The notes under the pieces: model-generated | What the model was told of the DNA's origin: nothing | Database searches by the model: none | Seen by the model: the letters and a program-made list of their open reading frames with translations, nothing else | In this document: one piece after another, positions 18,270 to 28,109 of the stretch | How the letters are laid out: each line of letters opens with the position of its first letter | Numbering within the stretch: the stretch's first letter is position 1 | NCBI GenBank assembly: GCA_003427395.1 | Contig: BFEA01001273.1 | Location: 16,113-50,849, forward strand | Origin: Chara braunii | Lineage: Eukaryota > Streptophyta > Charophyceae > Charales > Characeae | Length of the DNA: 34,737 nt | Direction of reading: 5' to 3' | Translations under genes and position numbers: made by a program

Positions 18270-19452
18270 CTAGAACAGGCAGATTGATCATCCGCTCGCT
18301 CAATGTCAACGGGTCGATTTCAGCAAACGAACAGAAAAAGGAGGCCATCTGGAAGGCGGTATGTAATGCGCCATGTGTATTCAAGAAACCCACCTGTCAA
18401 ACTCACCCAACCAAGAAGCCAAAAGGAAACAAATATGGCCATATGCTTCCTTTGCTGCCCCGACCACATCGCGTGCCTCCTCAGGGGTTGCAATTTGGTT
18501 TCCACCAACTACAAGACTGGTTCCCCTGCAAGTAGAGTACGATCAGCAGGAAGGCAGATGGGTATTCCTAGAGGCAGCATTCGAAGAAGAGACAGTAAGC
18601 ATACTAAGTGTCTACGGCCCAAATGATCCAAACGATAGGGTGCGGTTCCTACAAAAACTACAACAGTCTCTTCCAGTAGAAGATCAGCTGATAATTGCAG
18701 ACGATTTTAATATAACCTCGGATCCAAACTTGGACAGAAAATCATCCTCTCAAAATGCGGTTGGGGCCACAACCCGGACGTCCTGGCGTTGACGCAATTT
18801 GTACCAGAACTGCAACTCTGCAATGTCTACATTCTATCCAAACAAAAGAGCATACACCTGCCTAAGGTCGAGGGGAGAGGCGGGTCTCTCTAACTTAACG
18901 ATCGACTTTTTTCTTATTTCACAATCCTTAAAAGGGCTGGCGACTGTGGCAAAATCTTTACCTATCAGCCCATGTCGATCCTTCGATCACAAGTGTATAG
19001 CTCTAAGGATTTCCCTTCACTCCCTTATCACAAGAGGTCCGAGTTTTTATAAATTTAACACATCCCTCCTCAAACTGCAGACGCTGGTCTCACTGGTGGA
19101 AAAATTCTGGCACTATTGGACATCGAAAAAACACACCTATCAAGCCAGAGTCCAATGGTCCAATGTAGGAATAGCACAGCTAAGAGAACAAATTGAGAAG
19201 TTTTCAATCAACCATGCAAGGGAAAGGAAAGCTACGATGGAAAAGCTGATATTGGCGCTTAGCCTAGAGCAGTGGGACCAAACCTTGTCGGACAACCCTC
19301 TTGACCAACAAACGTTGTCGACTGGAAGAAGCGCTCTGTCGGCACGTCGTCCAAACCCTACTCCTCGCGCCGCATCTGTCACCCACGGGAGGGTTGGTCG
19401 GGGCTCCTGTAACCTGCACAATCCATGTTACCCCACATCCACGCAAACATAG
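18270..19452 (+). pseudogene. LINE ORF2 endonuclease domain with frameshifts
   Basis: Motifs of an apurinic-type (EEP) LINE endonuclease appear in order across changing frames: IIRSLNVNG, CIQETHLSN, GVAIWFPPTT, VSILSVYGPND, LIIADDFNIT (in place of the usual GDFN), LTIDFFLIS and FDHKCIALR. Frames shift near 18370, and again near 18770 and 18895, so PDVLALTQFVPELQLCNVY lies in a frame of its own. Further on, helical sequence (AQLREQIEKFSINHARERKA) matches the start of the linker to reverse transcriptase. The frame ends at 19452 in unrelated Arg/Pro/Thr-rich sequence. The enzyme would nick target DNA, but this copy cannot make it intact. Confidence 0.8.
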
Positions 19453-19539
19453 ACTGAGACAGACCCGAGACAAAAGCGCGAGCTATGCACAAGTCACCGT
19501 CCTGGCAGGAATAAAACAATTGTTTCCATTCAATCCAAA

Positions 19540-20188
19540 ATAATAGGGTTCACAATACTGCTTTCGGCCTTAGGAGTCAACCCCATCCCTAAGTCAGGGA
19601 AGTCGGTTTGTGTGCCTATGGACCTGGTCAATCGTCTGAGTCTAATTCTCCTCCCAATTGGGTGTCGCCGATACTGCACCCGACGGTCCCAAGGAACCGT
19701 GCTTGAACTTTCCGTGTCCGAGGTCGCGTCTCACGCCCACTGGGGCCAAAGCTTGAGCTCAACCTTGACCACGCCTTCCTGCAATGCCACTCGCGACTTA
19801 GTGTGTTCTTGTCCCTCAGAAGGCCCAGCTCACAAAAGTGGGATAAGTAGATGGTGGGATGTCAAGCGTCCTATTAGTGAGGAGGGCTAACTAGTAGGAT
19901 GGAATTAGGGTACAGCAGCAGCGGAGATGGTGGCTCTGCTGCAGTAAGTCTTGTCGGAGGGAGGTAAAGAGGGTTGATGGCTTGTAGTTTGATGTTGCAA
20001 TCTTCCTTAGTAGTTCTAATTTTCCTTAGCCATAGCCGGGTAATGGCCCCGGTATCTTAAAAACTTCAAAAAATTTCAAGTCTGTGTAAATTTCCATATG
20101 GGACACTGGGCCCGGTTCCCAGCACGTGTTGCTCCCCACGAATAGATTGGAGCTTTGTTCCCAAAAAAAAAAAAAAAAAAAAAAAAAA
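19540..20188 (+). mobile_element. Poly(A)-tailed insertion in place of reverse transcriptase
   Basis: This block lies between the endonuclease side and the zf-RVT side of the plus-strand LINE. It ends in 26 A residues (20163-20188). It contains copy B of the structured repeat (19835-19985; hairpins 19870-19877 with 19891-19898, and 19918-19926 with 19934-19942). It also contains a short SINE-like tail (20106-20162) directly before the poly(A). The LINE's reverse transcriptase, roughly 2 kb, is missing here, so insertion and deletion coincide. The upstream boundary is uncertain. Confidence 0.6.
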
Positions 20189-20194
20189 GAGATG

Positions 20195-20696
20195 GCAACG
20201 CCCGTTTGTTCCCTCCCCTTCGATCCTGCAGAATGGGAATGGGGGGGGCCCAAGCCGTTGCCCTTCTCGAAATTCACTGTTAAAGATTGCTACAGGAAAA
20301 CTCATGTAACTAAAAACACAGAAGAACCGATCAATCAACGTTGGAATAAACACGCCCCCATTACGGCACAAGGACTACAAAATTTCAAATGGACACAATT
20401 CGCTCGGATGCCAACCTCTCATCGAGCACTTCAATGGCAGATTTTGTACAGGTGTCTGCCCACGCGCGATTGGATCATCTCACGTTCAAACCTGGAACAA
20501 AAAGGAATAATGTCCCCAATCTGCGCGTAGTGTGGGAAGTCATCTCCCCAAAGAATAGCAGATTCGGAACATTGCCTGTTGGAATGCCCTGGCACTGCAG
20601 ATATGGAGATGCTGGGACGCAGCGTGGAGGTCGCTTACAGGGAAAGACCTATCATGGGATTCCGCCACACTCCTACTGGGACAACAATCCACTCAC
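20195..20696 (+). pseudogene. LINE ORF2 zf-RVT-like region with a nonsense codon
   Basis: The frame reads LPFSKFTVKDCYRKTHVTKN, WNKHAPITAQGLQNFKWTQF, HRALQWQILYRCLPTRDWII and NLEQKGIMSPICA, then TAG at 20528-20530. It continues in the same frame with CGKSSPQRIADSEHCLLECP. The stop lies between the first two zinc-binding Cys (C-A-stop-C), where the minus-strand copy has CAAC, so a single base change probably created it. The later His and Cys are kept. The frame then closes shortly after the zinc region, and the C-terminus follows in another frame. Confidence 0.8.
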
Positions 20697-20936
20697 ATGT
20701 CATCATGGAGTACCTTTGAATCAAATCTGTTCAAATACACCAGACTTGAACTGATTATGACGATCTGGAGAACGAGATGCTCACATGAGAGGAAAGAACA
20801 CACATTCGGGTATTTACAGGCGAAAAAACAGATAGCCGAAACAATAAGAACTAACATTCTGGAAAGGAAACTGGGAGACTTGGACGTAAACATTCGGATG
20901 GTCTGGGGTCAGTGGATGAAACAGGAACACACGTGA
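20697..20936 (+). pseudogene. LINE ORF2 C-terminal segment
   Basis: A frame of 79 codons includes LFKYTRLELIMTIWRTRCSH, similar to LFSIGRKAVLWAIWRCRC in the minus-strand LINE, then a charged helical end (TIRTNILERKLGDLDVNIRM). The stop at 20934-20936 is probably the true end of ORF2. It lies in a different frame from the zf-RVT region. Confidence 0.6.
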
Positions 20937-20939
20937 CAA

Positions 20940-21345
20940 TGGCGCCACCCCCGACACTTCGCCCTCCCCCATCCAAATGACGTGCAGGCGGTTGTCCCAA
21001 TGTCCCAAGTGCTCAGCCAATACACCCCCCCACTGACTTACCCTCACAACTGACAATGTCGCCCTCCCCTTACCCCTCCCCGCCCTTCCCCAGGTCCCCA
21101 CCGACCCTGCCCCCTCTCCCTGACTCACCCTATCCTTCAGATCCCCCACACCCTCCACAGCCATTCCCTCTTGACCCCAATGATACACCATTCACCCCTA
21201 CACAAACCCCACTCATCCCATCGGCCCCACCCCTTTCACCTGCCCACTACCCCCCCCTTCCTCCCCCCATCCCAGATGATCCCCCCCCTCGGATTCAACC
21301 CCGCTTGTCCCGAAGGACACACCTCCTTCTCTAAATGATGACTCA
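20940..21345 (+). other. C-rich, Pro-coding low-complexity stretch
   Basis: This lies directly after the LINE ORF2 end. The plus strand is dominated by ccc, ct and ca, and one frame (21056-21334) reads a repetitive PPxP sequence. It has no domain and could be the 3' untranslated part of the LINE. I do not regard it as a gene. Confidence 0.4.
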
Positions 21346-22360
21346 ATCCCTCCCCTACCGGAGGACCCCTATCCCCCTACCCCGCCCCTACCCTCTCAGT
21401 CACAGGACAACCCTGAACACATGAGGGACAACCAGCAGACAGTAATCAGAGACAACTATCCTGGCCAGGCAAGACCAAAGAAAACACACGGTCAGGCGAC
21501 AGGCCGGTCGAAGGATGTAATGACATGACCAAAGAAACTGGCGACCATGACTACAATCCTGACGGTCAGGAAGAAGACTACCTCTTCAACTGAGGACAGG
21601 AGGGCAGGACAAGAGAAGAGGCGACATGGGGAAAAGAAGGCAGCCCAGCAAGGAGAAGATCTCCACTACAGCGGGCACGGCTCAGCAGTACTCACACACT
21701 CTTGCAGCTTCTGATACCAGCACTGAGGTTTGAGGTGTTCATGGGATTGTAGAGGAATGCAGATGAAGAGCCGCCAACCTATAGTTGCATAAGGGATCGT
21801 ACATACAAAGGGTGGGGGTAGGGGAATGGGAGGCAGGCTTGCCTACTGGAACTGGAAGTCAAGCAAGGTTCATAGCACTAGGCCCTGAGACTGAGACAAC
21901 AAGGGGTTGTTAGCTGGCCGAAGGGAGTGAAGCAGAACATTCAAACTGTCTTCAATTCCCTTAGTAGTAGCAGCCATGGGAACTGAGCATACTATCACCT
22001 ACTTTAGCCTGCCAGTAGGCAAGCAAGTCAGGCTGCTGGCTACTTCTTAGTGCTAAATTCTGGCCTTTGTAGGATGTGCCCTGCAGCATAATGTCAACAC
22101 AAGTACATCTCTGTTTAAACAAACAAATGCAACAACAAAAGACAGTTTGATGGATGAAGTGGTAGAGAACAGTACTTAGAGTCGGTGTCCAAGTCTCCTA
22201 ATAGCAAGTCAGGAGAATCTGCGTATACTACCATTTACCCTAGGCTGTCAACTCAGGTTGCTGTGTAGCTCTTCCTGCCTAACTCCATTCTTTAGAGGTG
22301 ATCCCAGTAGCTTGCGGTCATTACAATTGCATGTTTAGTCACACAAACAATCACAATGTT
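21346..22360. repeat. Non-coding, with a possible old duplication
   Basis: No gene is visible. Two stretches, about 21980-22140 and 22200-22360, share the order tatcacctac / taccatttac, gtcaggctgct / ctcaggttgct, a ct-rich block, and an acaaac-rich end. The period is about 225 bp with heavy divergence, so this is a tentative call. Confidence 0.35.
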
Positions 22361-22367
22361 CAGGTAT

Positions 22368-22482
22368 GCTGGACCCGCTTTCCAGCAGGTGCTGCTCCCC
22401 ACCAATAGATGGAGCTCCCCCGGCAGTGCTAGCGGTGTCTGCTCTTACCAGCATCCCTAGCATCCGCCCAGGTTGTTTCTAT

Positions 22483-22513
<31 letters not shown>
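22368..22513 (+). mobile_element. SINE-like 3' end with 30-nt poly(A)
   Basis: The segment starts gctggacccgctttccagcag, passes through accaatagatggagc and a ctcttaccagcat block, and ends in 30 A residues (22484-22513). The reverse-oriented copy at 908-1021 matches most of it. A short copy at 20106-20162 matches the first half and also ends in poly(A). Inside, gctagc and gctggtaag-type elements can pair to form an internal hairpin. No tRNA-like head was found directly upstream, so this may be a 3' portion only. Confidence 0.65.
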
Positions 22514-22517
<4 letters not shown>

Positions 22518-22828
22518 TCCTATTCTATGCGTACTGACGCATTTCCACAGTCAAGTCATAGAATTCTGCATGGATGGCAATTGGGAGAGGGAAACCAGGG
22601 ATGAGACAAGGAGGTGTGTCCGGGGTTGACTGCGCACGTACCTTCGCGCCTGCTTGTCTTCACGCCTCCGAGGAGAAGATGAGGGAAACCCTATGCTGGC
22701 GCCCCTCCGGTTTGGGGTCCTCACTCCTTCCCGAAGAACGATTCTCCCTTCATCGATCGTCACCTCTCCCTCCTTCTTCCCTGCTCCCCGGTGGGTCTTC
22801 TCCTCATCAAGTCCCCCTGCCTTTGAAG

Positions 22829-22915
22829 ATTGATGTAGCTCAGTGGTTAGAGCACCGGTTCAAAATGCGCATTATGGTATCAGGTTGCGGGCTCAAATCC
22901 GCAGCCTTGCGCATG
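22829..22915 (+). tRNA. tRNA-like segment, probably SINE head or tRNA relic
   Basis: TGTAGCTCAGTGGTTAGAGCA matches the D-arm and internal A box of a tRNA gene, with GCTC and GAGC pairing. Downstream, GCGGGCTCAAATCCGC resembles the T-arm and B box; TGCGG pairs with CCGCA, but the loop has one base too many. The anticodon arm and acceptor stem do not form. It is therefore a relic or a tRNA-derived SINE head, not a working tRNA. Confidence 0.5.
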
Positions 22916-23169
22916 GACACCGGCAAGGCGTTAGATTGATGCACGGCTGGACACACACCCCCTTGGGATGACGCAGGTTAGCTATTACAGACACTGCTTG
23001 TGCACCACCCTAGGGGTAGCTCTCGGTTGTTGTATGCTCGGACTGGGCAATGGTAGGGTATCCTGATGTTCTTGGTCTATGAGTGGTCACGCGACTGTTG
23101 GGTGGTTTGTACAGTCTGGTTTACTCAAGCCCAACAGAGCACAGCTTCAGACTACTTCACACTATATGT

Positions 23170-23225
23170 CAACAGGTTAGGTCATTTGCACGATTCACAT
23201 GAGGTCCTGTGTTTGATACCAGATT
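23170..23225 (+). tRNA. Degenerate tRNA-like T-arm segment
   Basis: GAGGTCCTGTGTTTGATACC resembles the variable loop, T-arm and B box of a tRNA, with preceding caggttaggtcatttg as a possible weak D-arm. The stems are largely lost. It may be a fragment of a tRNA-derived SINE. Low confidence. Confidence 0.3.
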
Positions 23226-23289
23226 ATGACTCAGGGCTGGTCATCCTCCTAGTGCGTGGTCAAGGATTGAGGCTGGCATAGCAGTTCCT

Positions 23290-25400
23290 TAGTACGGGAT
23301 GTCAGGGGTGTATACTGCACTTTACTGCGGGGCCGGAACGGACTCCACGGACATATGGGGGAACAGAGGATTGTCTAGCTCTCACAGTTTATCATACAAC
23401 ACAGGGTTCTCCAGGGTCAATAAATACGGTCCATGATCCATGACTTAGGGTTGGGTATGTGACGCTCAACCTCACGCCCTGCGCTGCCTTCCGGCCGAAG
23501 TGTTTTGGTTTGCGTAAGGGGGCCCGGGGAAAGGCAGCAAAGATGGGGTGTGCCAAGGATTTTTGGAAAATTGAGTGCGGGGACACAGACAGAACTGAAA
23601 CCCCCCGTGTTGGTCCGACTATAGCAAGAAGAAGGTCTATTGCCGCGCAGGTTTTAAGGGAGAAAAAGGACACGAGACTTGCAGCTATGGGAAATTCAAT
23701 CCAAAAAGTATCGCTGGACATCCAGCGAGTCGTCACTCTTCGTTTCACGTGAAAGGGGGCGGGTACACACGTGGTATCCCGTTTTCGGATGAGGTCTCGT
23801 CGACGGTCGTTACATAACTCCGAGTCCGACGTGGAAGGCGGCACTCGAGTAGCATTCTCTTTGTGCTCGCCCTCGCCACGTGTACGATAGTGGAAACCCT
23901 TGGCTTGGTAACGCTCGAAGCGACGACAATCGTTGCACAAAGTGTTAGGCCAACGAGGCTCCACTGTCGTCCACGGGACGACGATCAATTCATTAAATGG
24001 CAACAACAACGACTAGGGCGGAAAGTGTGTATCAATGATAACAAAGCCCGCACCAACGAATCTCGAGGACTGAGTTTCGAGAGGAAAGTAGTAACGCCGT
24101 CCGATCTTGGTGACGGCTTCTCGTACGTCCCACTCGCATACACGTATCCTTTCCTCGTTGTATGGGAAGGGGTGCGGCGGGGGTATGGGAAGTTGGCGCC
24201 CGGTCGGGTTGGGGCCGTCAGTCCACATGGCAGCAATGGCAAGCTCAAAACAGATCTTAATCATACATCATTTGTTTGTCACTCCGGGCAACCAGATCAT
24301 TCAGTCGATCATCCAATCGTCCTTGCAATCATGCTATAACAAAATTTCTAATCCCGACTCACTGCATGCACATACCAGAGTGAGAGAAGCAAAGTTACTA
24401 TAACTCATCCATTATAACATAACGTGACCGGAGGGGAGAGAGGGACAAAGTATGGGCACAAGCCAGGAAGGAGGGACGAGTAGAAAGCAATCACAGAATG
24501 TCAACCGATCTTGTCGAGACCCTCCAGGGATGTCCCGGCTTAGAAGCCGAGCGATCAGAACTCACACTCGAAGATACAAATTTTGGGAAAAAAGGGAAGA
24601 AAGGACTTCTGCCATAAAATTCCACCATAGCCTCAGGCCATGCACTTACTCACTTCCGACTCGAACGTCTCACTTGCACCGACGATCCCGGCTGTCACGT
24701 GCCAAATCCACCATAGCAATCGTCACCCCGTCGACTTAGCCTCTGCACGGCCCTGCTCGGATCCCACAGTCTGTCGGGCGGTCCAACATGCCGGGCGTCC
24801 AGACTATAGCCAGCTCGTCGGGACTTTTCGTCGAGCGGGGAGGGGAGGCTCACATGCATGGCGCCGACGCGAAGGCAAAAAGAGCACCGCAACAGTTATA
24901 GCTAATTCAAATTGAAAAGTACCATATCCGGGCGGTAAAGCGAGCGCGGGAAAAAGTCCTATGCCTATTCCGATTCCTGCGAAAAATCCCAGAGATTTCC
25001 AAGACGAAGTTGAGAACATTCATGCGCAAGAAATGACACGTCAGATTCCGCCCATTTCAGAATTCCTAACCGTCGACCCAATTTCCTAGCGTGCTCGCTA
25101 AAGCGCGTTGTCGGCGCGAATACCCTTACAAGGGTATCCGCCCTGGTTTTTGCAAGTGACAGAAAATAAGTTTCGTTCAAAATTTTAGTATACCGTGCGA
25201 AGTCGCGGTTGCGTTTTGTTCACATTGACTAAATGGTTGACTGGAAGTAGGAAGTGTGTGAGCACGCAGTGTTGAGACGCGTGTGATGATTCTTATTTTA
25301 ATGTTATAGAGTTGGCGTCTCCGCCGACAAAAAATTTTGGTTTTGATTAAAACTAGGAAAAGTTCTTCTTTTATTGAAGTGACCATGGTACATCTACATT
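23290..25400. other. No gene recognised; several unassigned open frames
   Basis: The longest frames are a minus-strand one of 205 codons (23392-24009) and a plus-strand one of 158 codons (23863-24339), which overlap. Neither carries a motif I recognise. A further minus-strand frame (24013-24264) ends in YYFPLETQSSRFVGAGFVII and could be an exon of something, but I cannot support it. There is no clear repeat, poly(A) or tRNA-like signal in the stretch. It may hold an old, decayed element. Confidence 0.4.
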
Positions 25401-25664
25401 CATACGACATGCGTCATCGGAAGTGGTGTTGCTTTGGGCAGTGATTGGAGCATGCGAGAGAAAATAGAACACGAGCAGAGACCTCCTCGAGGTGGACGAG
25501 GGAGGTTGACAGTCGTGGACGGAGCCAGGCCCTATGAGCGGCGGGCGTCATAGGTCGGCAGTCGTGAGTTTGGTTCGTAGGCAAAGGAGTGGCCTTGGGT
25601 TATTCTGGTAGCCCCGCGTGCGGTGCGGCAACAATTTATGTTGATTTTGCAGTAGTCCGTCTCA

Positions 25665-25735
25665 GCCTTGGGCACTAGCACTATTGGTTAACGACATTGG
25701 ACTTTCGAAGCGAAGGTACAGGGATCAAGGGCGAC
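25665..25735 (+). tRNA. tRNA-like segment, probable SINE head
   Basis: TTGGTTAACGACATTGGACT followed by TTCGAAGCGAAGGTACAGGG resembles the D-arm (GGTTAA), anticodon arm and T-arm start of a tRNA. The T-loop reads gatcaagg rather than the usual gttcgaat form. Acceptor ends do not pair. It is read as a decayed tRNA-derived retroposon head. Confidence 0.35.
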
Positions 25736-26003
25736 GACCGGCGACACTGGAGCGGTTGGAAATGTCGAGGAGTTGAGGGCACGACGGGGCTATCCCCCTT
25801 GGTTTTGTTGCCGGCCCATCCGGAGGCCCGGTCAACGGAGCTAAGAGCGATACCGACAGTCTCCCTTCCCTAGAGCACCAGTTTCCGACATTCGTATTTT
25901 TATTCTTACCTTTATTTTTATTTCTCTTTAGTTATTTTTAGTTGTCAGCCCCTTTTCTGGGGCGCGGCAACAGCGCTGGTACCAGAGTTGTGTGCGGGAA
26001 CCA

Positions 26004-26080
26004 GCAGGCGTAGCTCAATTAATACGCCCATGAACTGTTTTAAAAACGCGGGCCGACGAGTTCAACGTGCTTGCGAGCTG
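26004..26080 (+). tRNA. tRNA-like segment, probable SINE head
   Basis: GGCGTAGCTCAATTAATACG is an A-box-like D-arm; GGCGTA also pairs with TACGCC. A tttaaaa stretch lies where an anticodon loop would be, and GAGTTCAACGTGC lies where a B box would be. Stems are incomplete, so a working tRNA is unlikely. The repeat family starting at 26161 follows closely and may be the body of the same retroposon. Confidence 0.35.
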
Positions 26081-26160
26081 GTGGGTCATTAGCCCACGAA
26101 GGGGGAGGAAGAAACCTGAGTGGCTGGACCCTCGGCGCATGCACCCTCCGTCGCCCACGA

Positions 26161-26960
26161 TCTGCTGTGAAAGGTTTGAGTGTGGGCATGCCGGCGGGGC
26201 CCTTGAGATACGGGACCGGTCACGCAGATTTTGCCGAAGTCTCGGATGTACCGTTGGTGTGCTCATTTTTTTCAGCAGCCTATGGAGCCGCGGGGCAAGG
26301 GAAATGCCCTATTTATTTATTTTTATTTAATTATTTAGTTATTTATTTTAGCATTTTCTTCGAGGCATAAAGATTTTTTGCACAATCCGTGGATGGCGTC
26401 GTATGACCAGCCAAGTACCAGATCCCCAATGCTCCAGATAGCCAGGGCCTAGTTCCATCTGAAAAGGGTGCAACAGTGTGTGACCTGAACCATGCCCAAA
26501 ACCCCAAAATTTGCCCGTCCCAAATCTGCATATTTTTGCAGATTTGAGGTGTGACCACGCTCACAAGAACCCGCAGTGTGAGTATGCCGTGAGCATGCCC
26601 GTTGGGGCCCGAAAGATGGAGAACCATGCCACGACGGAGCGGCCCAGGGCGCAGTGGGGAGGCACGCAGCTGTAGCCAGCTGGTCACATGGAACCCCCTA
26701 CACTTCTGTCTGCAAAGTTTTCATTTGAATATTTGTTGATTCCACGGTGACTAGGACCAGTGCCGGTATCCAGTCCACCTAGTCACACGCTGCAGCCGTT
26801 CCAGCAGGTCAGCACCCTCCCACTTGAATTTGCTGTGAGAGGTTTGAGTGTGAGCATGCCCGTTGAACCCGCAGATGGTGTATGCCAAGTAGGACAGACC
26901 GAACTTGGTAGGTATACCCAGGGACTGTTGAAATACAGACCTGAGTTCGAACTGCAGTAG
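26161..26960 (+). repeat. Three diverged copies of a short repeat
   Basis: The motif tgctgtgaaaggtttgagtg followed by tgggcatgcc at 26163-26192 recurs as tgctgtgagaggtttgagtg then tgagcatgcc at 26831-26860. A shorter form, gtgagcatgcccgttgggg, lies near 26589. The first and last copies also share gcaccctcc upstream. An (ATTT)n stretch at 26309-26352 separates the first two. Probably fragments of one SINE family. Confidence 0.55.
26309..26352 (+). repeat. ATTT-rich simple sequence
   Basis: A run of imperfect attt units (tatttatttatttttattta and so on). It is a common simple repeat and could be a decayed retroposon tail. Confidence 0.7.
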
Positions 26961-26964
26961 AAGC

Positions 26965-27803
26965 AGGCGAGCAGAATACTGCAGTCCCAAAGGGATATCC
27001 CAGGGCCAGGCTCACGGGCCAGTCCTACGGGACATCTGTTAAAATTGGAACGACATAGGAAAGAAAAAGAAGAATAAAAAATAAAAAAAATTAGTATGGT
27101 CCGCTGTGTGTAATGCCCCACTCTGCCTCTGGGAAAAAGCTTTAAAGAGCCGGGCCTCATGGGCGTTGAGGCAGTTGATTATTTTCCCTTCCCACTTCAG
27201 CCGGTGTAGGACTGGGCGCTGTCGGTCTGTGAGGGAGACGAAGTCGGAGATGGCGGACAAGGGAAGGAGTGAAGGGGAAAAAGGCAGATCTCGCTCGTTC
27301 CTTGATAAAAACGGGCGAGTGAATACTCGAATCCGAGGGTTTGGGCTATGGCGAGCCCAGATATGATGTTAGTTTTAGTAAAGAATGAGTAGATAGTGAG
27401 TTAGATAAGAATTAGTGTGCGCGGGAAAAGCCGGGAGTTATGGAGAAGAAGAAGAGAAGTCATCAGATCTTGGTCATTTCTTGGCCATTCCTGACAATCT
27501 AAGATGGTAAGTGGGTGTTTTGAGGCACTGCGAAGTGAATGACGGTGTCAGAATTGGCGATAGGTGAGTGGTTTCGGCGGTGTGAGCAGCAAGAGTTGCG
27601 CCCAGAAACGGAGTGCAACAAAGTGTTAATGTACCTAGCCATGATTTAGCCTAAGATTCATTGATTTTTTTTTGTTTTTTCTTATTCTATCAGTGGAGAG
27701 AGCAGGAAGCCAGCAACGGGATTAGGTGCTTGCCTTAAAGAACTGTCGACGTGGGATGAACCAGGAGTAAAGCTGCGAGGAGTGGGGCGGTGTTTTTGAC
27801 ATG
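26965..27803. other. No gene recognised
   Basis: This stretch holds only short frames, an A-rich patch at 27060-27090 and a T-rich patch near 27665-27685. No domain, RNA gene or repeat copy was recognised. Confidence 0.4.
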
Positions 27804-28109
27804 GTGCGGAGGATAGCAAGGCATCTTCCCTGTTCTAGCGGAAGATTCATTCCGACTTTGCCCATCCTATCGAAGAGAGAGTTAGAGAGAGAGAGAAAGA
27901 GAACGATGCTTACCTCGATGCGATGATGGTGTAGGACCTGTCTCTTATACACATCTAGATGTGTATAAGAGACAGGTGCGGAGGATAGCAAGGCATCTTC
28001 CCTGTTCTAGCGGAAGATTCATTCCGACTTTGCCCATCCTATCGAAGAGAGAGTTAGAGAGAGAGAGAAAGAGAACGATGCTTACCTCGATGCGATGATG
28101 GTGTAGGAC
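27804..28109. repeat. Identical 134-bp direct repeats around adapter sequence
   Basis: Positions 27804-27937 and 27976-28109 are identical over 134 bp, starting gtgcggaggatagcaag and ending gtgtaggac. Between them lies a 38-bp sequencing adapter. Genomic duplications in this window are all diverged, so perfect identity with adapter between copies points to an assembly error. One copy is probably the true sequence. Confidence 0.95.

Larger units (their letters stand above)
12872..20960 (+). mobile_element. Second LINE of the same family, lacking reverse transcriptase
   Basis: Order from 5' to 3': a low-complexity leader frame, ORF1 core with zinc knuckle, a Gln-rich ORF, a 310-codon ORF, a 147-codon ORF, a C-tract, the endonuclease, a poly(A)-tailed insertion, the zf-RVT region and the C-terminus. 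Homologous protein segments occur in the minus-strand LINE at 1.4-11.7 kb. Reverse transcriptase motifs are absent: the endonuclease side ends near 19450 and the zf-RVT side begins near 20200. The element could move only with help in trans, and the frameshifts make even that unlikely. The ends are approximate, as no target-site duplication was found. Confidence 0.8.

Noticed and set aside
21056-21334. Proline-rich (extensin-like) protein
   Set aside because: It is simple C-rich sequence directly after the LINE end, lacking a signal peptide and SPPPP-Tyr motifs.
23392-24009. 205-codon minus-strand gene
   Set aside because: No motif, start context or counterpart was recognised, and opposing frames of similar length exist, so it is described only as unassigned sequence.
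27938-27975. Terminal inverted repeat or insertion of a Tn5-like transposon
   Set aside because: The two 19-bp mosaic ends abut with nothing between them, as in library junctions and unlike any real insertion.
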